A stretch of 64,000 nucleotides of DNA from the NCBI GenBank assembly GCA_029961685.1, contig JARWKL010000008.1, positions 1,738,501 through 1,802,500 on the forward strand, written 5' to 3'. The translations under genes were made by a program, and so were the position numbers. The DNA comes from Aristolochia californica (taxonomy: Eukaryota > Streptophyta > Magnoliopsida > Piperales > Aristolochiaceae). Shown piece after piece: positions 1 through 10,268 of this stretch; position 1 is the first letter of the stretch, and every line of letters begins with the position of its first letter. The notes under the pieces are model-generated. The model worked only from the letters and a program-made list of their open reading frames with translations. It made no database searches and was not told where the DNA came from.

Positions 1-603
1 ATATTCGATAAAATTTGTGACAAATTTTGCAGGCTTAGCGGTCTCATGCCACATACATAGATCCATACTACTAAGGCCATTTTTGTGTAAACTTTGTTGG
101 GTAAGTGGCACATAAGGTACTCTCTCTAAATTCCTTTGTGCAGAAATTTTTTTCTCATAACGTGACCCCGGGTCAAGCACGGATCGCAACTCGTACCGGT
201 TCACGGCCCATTCACAGTGCGAGAGAGGCATTTTTGTAATTTGAAGTACAGATGAAGGGTATCCCTGGGAAGTTGGACCGTGGCGAGGCCTGCATAGGCC
301 AACGAAGTTTCGGCAGCTCCACTGGAATCCAGAGCCTACCGACAAGAGCACATTTTGGCGATCCGCGTTCATGCGGCAGTAGTTTAGGGTTATCATCTTC
401 GTTGAAGTTCAACAAAAGCATCGAGAAGATCGCTTCTCGTTCCGCATAACGACGCGATCGGTCTCTGTGTGTCGGTTGCGTCGTTGATCGATTGGATCGT
501 TCAAATTATTTGGCGGGAACTCGATCTGCGGCAGTCTCAGATTGCGATTTTCAGGGAGTTCTTTAGGTTAAGCTTCTCCTTCTGTGGAAGGAGAGAGGCT
601 TTG
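1..603. other. Upstream and 5' UTR region of the NIPA-like gene
   Basis: No coding region is supported here. The sequence becomes moderately GC-rich from about 250 to 600, which fits a promoter and 5' untranslated leader of the gene that starts at 604. Short open frames exist on both strands but resemble nothing I know. Confidence 0.4.
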
Positions 604-3600
604 ATGGAGTGGGGAATGACGGGGAAGGCACCTCTTTCGGATAATACTAGGGGTCTTATTCTTGCCATCCTTTCTAGTGCTTTTATCGGAGCCAGCTTCA
701 TTTTGAAGAAGAAGGGGCTTAAGCGTGCTGCGACTTCGGGTTTGCGCGCTGGTAAGAGAATTCTCGTCAACGTGTTTTAGAGTTTTTCTTAAATTCGTGA
801 TCCACGTATGGTATGGGTTTTCGTTCGTTTAGAGTTGGACACGTGTTGTTGAAGTTACACGATCTATTTGACTCATCAGCAAGAATTCTTTTGAGCATGT
901 CTCGCCCTTTCTGATGGTATAGTTTCTTTTGGATATTAATCTTCGAGTGGCCTAGAGAAAGTGTGCTGCGAGGAGAGTATTTGGTTGAGCCACGGAGTCA
1001 GAACGTTCATGGCTGGAAGAAAAGATCTACGTTTGGTGTGAAATAACAAGAAAAAACATTGTCCAAGATCCAGTTATTCTGGGATTTGCTATACTGGTTG
1101 GCTTACGTAAAGAAGACATATCTCATAATTTTAGATATTTGGCATCTAAATGTGGAACTTGTTGGCCGAATAATGACGATAATGCTTGGTGTCTAATTAA
1201 TGTTCTATCTACTTTTTTTATTTCGGTTCCCTCTTTAAACTTAATATTGTTTCATGTTTTTTATGTTGAAGGCATCCCATTGTGTTGAAACCAGTGGGAG
1301 CTTCTCTTGATTCTTAAATGAAACATGGACCTTGTTATGTGTCCAGTCTAAACTTACCATTCCTTTTCTTCACTTTATTCTTTCCCCGTGTGTCATTCAT
1401 TCCTTCGCTTATGAAAGTTAAAGGTACTTCAGTAATGGCTTTCTTTTGATTTTCTGTTACCATAGGAGTTGGTGGGTACACCTACCTTTTAGAGCCACTA
1501 TGGTGGGCAGGAATGGTGACAAGTAAGCACAGACTCTGGGAAGGAGGCTTCTGCATAATCTTCTTTTTAAGTTTTATGGAAGTGGTAATCAGATATATTA
1601 TTGATTTTGGGTATCGAGTTCCTTTACAACAGTGATTCTTGGAGAGGTTGCCAACTTTGTTGCCTACATCTTTGCTCCAGCCATCCTTGTAACTCCCCTC
1701 GGTGCCTTGAGTATAATTGTCAGGTTAAGACTATCGTTTTCTTTCTCATGAAAAAGTAAAGATTCTTTAGTGACTTCTAGACTAACTCTGTAGATGAATC
1801 TGGCAGCGCTGTTCTGGCACATTTTTTACTGAAAGAGAGACTGCAAATGATGGGTGTTTTGGGATGTATTTCCTGCATTGTGGGTTCAGTGGTGATTGTT
1901 ATCCATGCGCCTGAGGAGCACACACCAAATTCTGTGGAAGAAATTTGGAATTTAGCGACTCAACCTGGTAATTAGTATGCCATTGGCTCTTGGCAGTTGC
2001 TCTTTTGGTGGTTCAACTCTTATGGTTGTTTTTTATAGTTTTGGGTTTTTAATGTAACTGTGCTCACTTTGTCATGTTATACTTATGATATATTATCTAT
2101 GCATATTGCTCAAGTATAATTTTATCTGGCATGGGAATTTATTTCAATTGCACTGTCTTCTCCTTGCAGCATTTTTAATTTATGCGGCAGCTGCCTTATC
2201 AATTGTGCTAGCTCTTGTTCTCCACTTTGAAACCCGTTATGGACAGACAAATGTATTGGTTTACTTGGGAATCTGTTCTGTAGTGGGCTCCCTAACCGTA
2301 AGTTGTGCTCAAGTGTTTCATGAGGTTTGCCACTTATCATTTCATTATGTTTATAATTCTGTGGTGCTTTTCTGTAGGTGATTAGTATCAAAGCAATTGG
2401 AATTGCGATCAAGCTTACTATAGAAGGAATAAGTCAGATAGCTTATCCTCAGACGTGGTTTTTTGTAACAGTTGCAGTTTTCTGTGTCATCACTCAATTG
2501 AACTACTTGAACAAGGTCAGTAGAGATATATCTATTTTGTAAGAGCTGATATATAGTGGTTTAAATTCTATGACAAAACCCTATTTTTCTGTTGTCATTC
2601 ACTATTAGTTGAGCTTGAAATTATGACCTCTCCCGGACTAGCTGCACAAGTTCATAAGAGTTGATAAACTATGACTCATCAGGGATTCATAATGTATGGT
2701 GTTGACCAAAATGTTCACAAAATAACTAAGTTTGGAACTGCAGTGTCTGCATTTTTTGAGTTTTACAGTGATCATCTAGAATGTGTTTTATAGGGTTGCT
2801 CCTAGTGCTGTCTGAGTATCTTTATGTAGAAGTAAATTCAGAGTTTCCTTGTATCTGTCTAAGGTGAATTTTTTAGGACAAAAGATCATTTTGGTTTGTT
2901 GAGGGGTAAAAAGGTTTACCGATCTATAGTTGTAGATGTGCTCCTCGACTTAGAATGATTGTCTAAAAGTGAGAGTTGTTGTGTGGCAGAATTATCCTGC
3001 ACTGGTTTGGGTTTGAAAAGATCCTATCTTATTAGTTGGGGAAAGACCTCCAACTTCGGTTAGTCATTTCGACTGGAATGGCTGAAATTCAGTATTATGA
3101 GTTTTTCCTTCTGAAAGTGTAAAGAGAAAAGTCTGCTTCAGGGGACACTAAAAAGCCAAAAGCTCTGAGAAATGCTTGTTTGCAATTCAGAGAGACCGTG
3201 CAGCTTTAGGTCTTTACCATGCAACTTTTGTTTTTATTTACTAATGTCCATGTTCTGAACATTATATTTAGGCGGATCAATTAATGGATGTTTCTTGTTG
3301 ATTATTTATGCATTAAAATATAGGTTCAGCTCAAATATGAGCTTTTATACATGCTATCCTGCAAAATTACTATTTTGGAGTCCAACTCTTGGAAGGATTT
3401 TCTAGTTAGTCCATCGTTTCATTTATATAAAGGACAATGTCCAGGGGTGGTGCACATCCTATTCCCACCATTTGTGGCACTTGGCTAGGATTGGCACCAG
3501 CTGGTTACTTGATTTGCAGAAACCAGTGTAACCCTTGGAAATTCCATCCCAAACCACTGCTGTGGAAGGAAAAGGAATGGTTACCTAGGGACACCTTCTT

Positions 3601-6086
3601 TTGACCCTATATATCTACAAAGACACATTACAGAATGGACATGGCCCGTTTGTGTCACTGAGTTGAGGGAACTTTGTCATCTCAAGGGACACTCGTTCCA
3701 TAGGCTGTTTCTTGGTGTACATTTGAGCCTGCACACCTGATATCAGGCAACCACAAGTGGGCTTCCAAGATGACAACCTATAAAAACATCGGTTCTCCTG
3801 TCAAGTGTATTTGGAGGTCAATCTTTATCATTCTCAAAATTCTACAAGCTCTTCTGAAGCCTCTATTTTTTTGAATGTTTATTACACGGGCACAGACCCC
3901 TTATCCCTTGGTGTGTCCGAATCTCGAACCCACTACCTCTCATTGCCCCCCCCCCCCCCATATGACCCATTGGGCCAAAGGTGCAAGGCCACTTCTAAGT
4001 AAATTAACATAGCTAAACCCTTTTTGGAACTTGTTACTTTGCCATGACAATTAGTTTGCCAAGATTATCAAAATACTTATAAAATACTGAGCTAAAGTAG
4101 AAAACAAGTGCAGTTGTTTATTTTTGCCTTGAAATTTGCTGTGAAGGAATTAGTACTTCAAAACATTCTAGGGCATAAATTTGTTGGCACCTTATCCTTC
4201 AATATCTTGGTAGATTTGGTTGATTATGTGGTGTTCTAAAGGAAAAGCAGTTAACCGGATGATTTTTTTTTTTGGAAAACATTTAGCGGTTGATCTTAAT
4301 ATGTGCTTCCAGCCATTATATGAACTTCAGCTCATCATCTATTCTTTAGCACTTATTTGTAGGCAATGTAATTATTCATTGCATTTGTCTGTTCATTTAT
4401 AGTTTGATGTTAAATGTCATGAATTTGTAGTCCAATGTGATTAGCAATCTTGATCACAGTTTGCATGTCTCAATGAAGATAAGTTAGGATTTTTTTTTTT
4501 AAGTTCTAAGATGAAGATGTACTGACATGGCAGTGTCCTTGCATTTATCACTTAGCAAATTCCGGTTGATGGAAATGACAATCCTTACATTCTATCATCT
4601 ATATTTTTAATTTGTTCAGAAACTTATGAAGTTTCAGGTGCTTATGATATTTAGTGTTTCAGGCATTGGATACCTTCAACACAGCAATTGTTTCTCCAAT
4701 TTACTACGTAATGTTTACAACTCTAACGATTGTTGCCAGTGCCATAATGTTTAAGGTAAGGTGTTCTTTATTCTGTCAACATGGAGTGTTCTTTTGATAA
4801 GATTACTTAATTTTCTAGATTTTTTTTTTTTGCATGCGTGGGCCTGATTTTCTTTCTATGTTGGGTCAGGATTGGTCTGGTCAAAATGTGAGTAGTATTG
4901 CTTCAGAGTTGTGTGGATTTATTACTGTTCTGTCTGGAACTATGATATTACATTCCACCAGAGATCAGGAAACAACTCCTGCACCAGGTATACACTAACC
5001 ATACAGTTCAGGTATTAAATGTCAATCATTTATCCTGTGGGTGATATATGTGTTGCGATTTCTATCATTGACACGTCATGGAATGTAGCGGGATGATTTC
5101 TACTCCATGTGTGAACCCTTTATTCGCTGTATACTGAGCTGCTGAGAACCCTTGATCTTTAAAATCAGTTAATGCTAGATACTTTCCTATTGCCTTGTTC
5201 AATGTCATTCATTGGCAGATTGTGATCTGTTGGATTTATACCACCATCCTCTTACTACTACCTGAATGGTTGTTGCATAGTAAGATGATAAGCTTTTCTG
5301 ATGGTAAGTATGAAGTCATGCCATTGAATTGGCATACTGTGTTTGATCCTCAGTAGCAAAAGGAACTTTAGCCTGATGTTCCTAGCCCAAGCCACAACAT
5401 ACATTGAAGAAAGCAAATTTAAAATGTGAACTGACTGTAAGAATAACCCCAATTGATCTAAAATTGAATAGAATTTGTGCTTATTCATTGGAAAGTTGCC
5501 TCTTAACTTTGGTTAACCATTTCAGGACGGGTTTGAACTCAACTTTAATATGTTATCAGAGTAGGTACATGTATGTGGGCTTCCAGCCAAAATTGTCCAC
5601 GTGTATAATCTATAAAGAGAGCTGTGGTTAATATTAAAAAAAAGAAGTTCCAATGCACTATAAGCATGTAATTGGATTATGTTTTATTGTTGGTTGGAAT
5701 ATTCTCTATGTTATATCAACCTCTATGCATTTTTTATGTCTATAAATGTTTACTGTTACTCAGAGAATCTGTACTCTCTTACCTGTTCCTAGTATGTATT
5801 GGAATCTTCAGTTGTTTCACTTATACAGAGCCAGTGAAAGTCGGCTACTGGAAATTGAGTAGGTTTAATCATCAAATGTTATAATATGTTTGGTCAGCTT
5901 CACTTTCAGTCCCAAGGAGGCCTAGCAATTTCTCTGTGTACCATTAACTGCACGCATCACAACTCATGATTTGTCTCATTTACTGTTGCAGCATCCCTCT
6001 CCTGGTACTTGTGCAGTGGAGAATCATTGAAGAATTTCGAGGATGATCATTTTATTACCCTGCAGAGTTCAGATTATTTTGAATAG
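604..6086 (+). CDS. NIPA-family magnesium transporter, nine exons
   Basis: Probable Mg2+ transporter of the NIPA (DUF803) family, a multi-pass membrane protein. Exons read as 604-751, 1466-1522, 1633-1723, 1807-1967, 2170-2297, 2378-2515, 4663-4755, 4870-4987 and 5992-6086. All junctions are GT-AG and the phases join into 342 residues ending TAG, the usual length for plant NIPA proteins. Hallmarks are the N-terminal [20 protein letters not shown] segment, [26 protein letters not shown] and [14 protein letters not shown], with about nine hydrophobic spans. The start at 604 gives the standard short N-terminus; an in-frame upstream extension lacks family similarity. The large intron 6 (2.1 kb) holds a candidate SINE. 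No lesion is seen. Family assignment is firm; the exact paralog is not resolved, and Mg2+ specificity is inferred from the family. Confidence 0.93.
3866..3996 (-). mobile_element. Candidate tRNA-derived SINE in intron 6
   Basis: On the minus strand the segment contains a pol III B-box-like motif (GGTTCGAGATTCGG, inside about 3910-3935). An A-box-like region lies upstream near 3965-3985, and the segment ends in a short A-run (T run at 3866-3872 on the plus strand). A homopolymer of about 14 C (near 3946-3959) sits between the boxes. The layout fits a plant SINE. I see no clear target-site duplication. Confidence 0.4.
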
Positions 6087-6824
6087 CATTTTCCTTCTTC
6101 CAACAGATGCTCGAACAATGTTCAATTCTATATCGCAAGTGTTTCTCCATGGCTTCAGGAAGGGAAGCATGTCTATACAGTACTTTGCCAACTCGGTTCT
6201 GATCTGGAGCCATGACAGCAATAAAGATTCTGCAGTGGTGCTTGTCCTGTACATGTATTTGTACATTCTTGGTCCTTACGAGTTGACTGATTCATCCAGT
6301 GTTCAGAGACTTGCGGCACTTCAATTTATTCATATATAGAGGGGGGAGATTTCGTTGTTTTTTCCTTATTCATGACAGTCTTATCATTTTCTTTTCTTTT
6401 TTTAGGAATTATCAGTCAAGTGTAATTGCCATTGACAAACTTAACACAAGTTTCTTAATGGTTAGTATGTTGTTGATGGGTTTTTGGAATTCAATCAATT
6501 CTGATCAAAACCCCCATGGAATTCAATCAATTCTTACTGCTACTATGTTCCAATTGTAAGTAGATGAGGTGAGGGGGGAAGGGGGGCTTCTCACATTCAT
6601 GTGCTCAAACTTAATGCAGGGAAACTCTCTTTGAAAGTAAACCAACTAGAAATAAATGGGAATGAAGTGTGAACCATCTTTTCAACTTTTCTTGAGAGTA
6701 ATTAAGTCTAAGATTTAATTATTTGAATAGTTATAGACGTTATGTGCTCTGTCGATTTTTTCTAATTCTAATTTTTTTTCAAATTTTCCTTAGAGCCATC
6801 AACGGGATTATTTTCGTTATTTCT
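6087..6824. other. 3' UTR and intergenic spacer
   Basis: AT-rich, without a supported gene. A 17-bp phrase (ggaattcaatcaattct) occurs twice, near 6486 and 6519. The spacer ends at the TTA target site of the first Harbinger-like element. Confidence 0.35.
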
Positions 6825-6827
6825 TTA

Positions 6828-8601
6828 GGGGGGTTAGTCAACTTGAAGGACAAGATGATCTTCAATCACATACTCTCCTCCACTTGAAGTCGTTAGTGGA
6901 GCGTAGATGAAGCTTCATCTCGATGCAGGGGATGAAGGGGCCCTTCATCTCCACGGTTTAATTTCAATCATGTGGAAGAAGGGCCTTTTTGATCTTCTTC
7001 GAATTGAAGGACGGGCGACGCCCTCAGCCTCGCTCTCTCTCCTCGGACCCCCCCATCGCGCATCGTTTTTTCTTTTTTCTTCCTCTCCCACAATCCCTTC
7101 CCCACCGTCGTTCACCGGGCCAATAGCTTTCGCCGCGCCACCGTCGTCCACCGCCGTCCAGCAACCGAGAACAAACCCGAGGAGAGCTCGAGAGAGTCTC
7201 CGTCGAGGTGAGTTCGACAGTAGTCGCTCGCCAGGCCGAGAAGAGATCCGAGAGGGCTTCTCCGGTGCAACTTCCGCTTTCCGACCATCCTCCGGCGTCG
7301 GTTACGTATTTTCGACCAGTCCCGGAGCTATTCCGACTCCAACCGAGACTCGAGAGAACCGGTTGGAGAACGTCAGCTCTGTTTCGCTCTTCACCGGACG
7401 TTACCTCCGTCCGTCGGCTTCTAACCGTCATCGCCGGCGTCGTCTCTATCTCCGGCCACTCACTATTGCTACCCGACGCCACCAATTTCCGGAAATTGCA
7501 GCACCCGTGAGAACAAGTTGTTGCCCGAGCGAGAGGAGGAAGAAGGGGAGTAATTCGTCATTATTGAATTTAATTTTTCATATAGTTTGAACTTAGGTTT
7601 TGAATGTTAATTGAATCTGATTTGATAATTAAGGTTTATTTAAGATTTGTTTTCTTGATATTTGATTAAATTAGCTAATTAGGGTAAGATTATAATTGAG
7701 GTTAGATTTTGGTATTTTAATCCGATTTCTGTCTTTAACTCTAGGCGCCCGAGAGGGGCTAGACGCAAGGATTGAGAATCCGGATTCGTGGTTACGTGGC
7801 GCTCGAGAGAGGCACGAATCACGGTAAAATCCAAAGTTGATAATTTTAGCATCATCACAATAGGAAATTGATTCTCTGCATTCTATTGTAATCCGATCTT
7901 TGTCATTAACTCTAGGCGCCCGAGAGGGGCTAAACGCAAGGATTGAGAATCCGGATTCGTGGTTACGTGGCGCTCGAGAGAGGCACGAATCACGGTAAAA
8001 TCCAGAGTTGACATTTCCTGTTGTGCAAGTAGTTAATTAAATTATTGCTTGACAATTTAGGAAGTAGTTAATTAAATTATTACTTGATAATTTAGGATAT
8101 AATTAGTGTTTAGTTCAGATTAATTCATCATATTTGGTTAGGCTAGTTGACTGAAGAATACACAAAATTCAATCCTCCCTGGTAAATAAAATATAATTAA
8201 AGTATGCATTTGATTAATATATCATCATTAATTATGTCAAAATATATTATTAATTAATACAATACAAATCTATCTTATGTTATTAATATAATATTTTTTA
8301 TTCATTAATCAGAATTTTTTTATTCACTCTATTGTATTAGTGATTTAATAGTGGTAATTAAAATATTGTTAACTCAGACACTTTGGTTTAATTAGTTCAT
8401 TTTTATAATTATTAAAATCAATAATTTTAAATTTCTATAAGATAAAGATGAAGATGAAGTTGTCTTGACTAACACCCTATTTCAAAGATTTTGAAGATAA
8501 AATTGTCTTGACTAACACCCATTTCGAAGATGAAGATCATGTAGATACATAAGATAAAGATGAAGATGAAGATCAAATTTTTATTTTGTTAACTAACCCC
8601 C
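6828..8601. mobile_element. Harbinger-like non-autonomous element A (1774 bp)
   Basis: The left end reads GGGGGGTTAGTCAAC and the right end GTTAACTAACCCCC, an imperfect terminal inverted repeat. It is flanked by TTA at 6825-6827 and 8602-8604. The 3-bp TTA duplication and G-starting termini match PIF/Harbinger transposons. The core at about 7000-7560 is GC-rich with long open frames but no transposase motif. It is followed by a duplicated exon-like block and then AT-rich sequence. Near the right end the terminal-like phrase 'gactaacaccc' recurs twice (about 8467 and 8509). The element is therefore non-autonomous. The superfamily call rests on termini and target site only. Confidence 0.75.
7720..8011. 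repeat. 121-bp direct duplication with splice-like borders
   Basis: Two near-identical blocks start near 7720 and 7891 (period 171 bp). Each carries a GC-rich core of about 80 bp preceded by a pyrimidine tract ending 'ctctag' and followed by 'gtaaaatcc', which is what an internal exon with acceptor and donor looks like. Each core contains a short inverted repeat (GATTCGTG with CACGAATC). They lie inside element A. I do not recognise a coding product. Confidence 0.7.
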
Positions 8602-8604
8602 TTA

Positions 8605-9944
8605 GGGGGGTTAGTCTATAATGAAGTGGAATGAATTACCCCCGCATTATTTAGTTCATCCCATTGATGGCATTAGTCTAGAATGACTTAAATTGAAGTG
8701 AGATAACACCATTTCATTTGCTCAGGCAAAAACGGGAGAAAGCTGTTTCCTACCTATTTTGCAAATCATCTGCTTTCCAAACGCGACGCGCGTTGCTCGT
8801 TCGCCTCCCCCTTCTCGTCAGCCTCTCCAGACGCAGAGCCCCCTCGGCCTCCCTCTCTTCCCCCCGTCCTCCACGATTTTTTTTCCTCCCTCTGCCCCCA
8901 CCTCCGTCGCAGAGCACGGGAGGCTCTGTCGCAGAGCCCCTCGGCCTCCCTCTCATTCCGCCCCCCCCCCCCCCCCCCCCCTGTCGGCCTTCCTTCCTCC
9001 CTCTCTCGACCTCCGTCGCAGAGCACGGGAGGCCAGAGCCCCTCGGCCTCCCTATTTTCTCCCTCTCGGCCCACCGTCGGAGCGTCGCCTCCGTCGCCGT
9101 TGCCGCCGCCATCGCCGTTACCCGCTGCCGTCGCCGTTGCCAAGATCGCCGCAGAGGAAGACGAAGACAATATTTAATTTTTCCTAAGTTAGTAAAAATT
9201 AAACATCGTCGGTTTAATTATCCAATTAATTAAACCATTAGTTTTTATTTTTTGTTAATATATTATTAAATAATAATATTTAAAATATATATTATGTTAT
9301 TGATAAATTAATATATTTATTTATTTATTATGTATTTATTTATTTTTATTAAAATAATGAGTTTTAATGTTAAACTATATCTTATGTTATTACAGAATAA
9401 TTTATTTATTTATTATATTCACTTATGTTATTTTTAAATTTTTTTATTTATTTTAAATAATTTATTTTAGTCACACGTAATTAATATATTAATTTATAAT
9501 AAACTGTAATCATTAATTGGTTTAATTATCCAATTGTTATAATTAATTTAATCATAATTATTATTTTAATTTATAATAAATTATAATCATTAAGTAATAT
9601 AATATAATTTTTTATTAATTAGGATATTAATATATTCTCGTTAAATAACCACGTTTATTTTTGTTAATTATATATTTAGGTATATGTTCTATTTAAATAT
9701 ATTATAAAATATTACTTATTCTCTTTTTTATATCATATTTTTCATTTAGGGTACTAACACTGGAATCTATTTTCCAGCCACTTGAACTCGTCTATACTAA
9801 CACCTAAACATGAATTAAATCTATTTTCCAGCCACTTGAACTCGTCTATACTAACACCTAAACATGAATTGAAGTGGAAGCAATTCATCTCACTTCAATT
9901 CAATTTTTCACTTCATTTTCATTTCATTTTGGACTAACCTCCCC
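8605..9944. mobile_element. Harbinger-like non-autonomous element B (1340 bp)
   Basis: It begins GGGGGGTTAGTC immediately after the TTA that ends element A and finishes GGACTAACCTCCCC before TTA at 9945-9947. The layout resembles element A and the later element C: a GC-rich core (about 8780-9170, purine/pyrimidine biased, with a long C tract near 8960-8980), then long AT-rich arms. A 54-bp unit containing 'actaacacc' is tandemly duplicated at about 9764-9871 near the right end. No transposase is encoded. It ends about 325 bp upstream of the eIF4B-like start codon, so it probably borders or forms part of that promoter. Confidence 0.75.
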
Positions 9945-10268
9945 TTATCAAGTCGGCGTTCTTCAACCCTACCTCGAGTCCTCGCTCTTTCACGCACACA
10001 ATCTGACGTGGGAAGCTCCCCGCCTTGCTTTATTTTCCCGAACCGACTTCACTCGTTCAGATTCGATTCTCCGAATCTTGTTCTGTTTTGGAAATATCCT
10101 CTTTTCGTAATTAACGTGTCGTAAGGATGGCCATTGTCGATTCGTTTCGGTTTTCGCGTATAAATGTGGTCGCGCGATTTTCTTTTTTATTTTTTTCTCA
10201 TCTCTCGTGCTCGAGTCGGAGTTTGTTTTCGATTCCGGGAGAGACAGAGAGAAGAGCGAGGGAGAAGA

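Noticed and set aside
6907..9233. Long Pro/Ser/Arg-rich open frames on both strands
   Set aside because: They lie in GC-rich cores of Harbinger-like elements, overlap one another in several frames and show only compositional bias.
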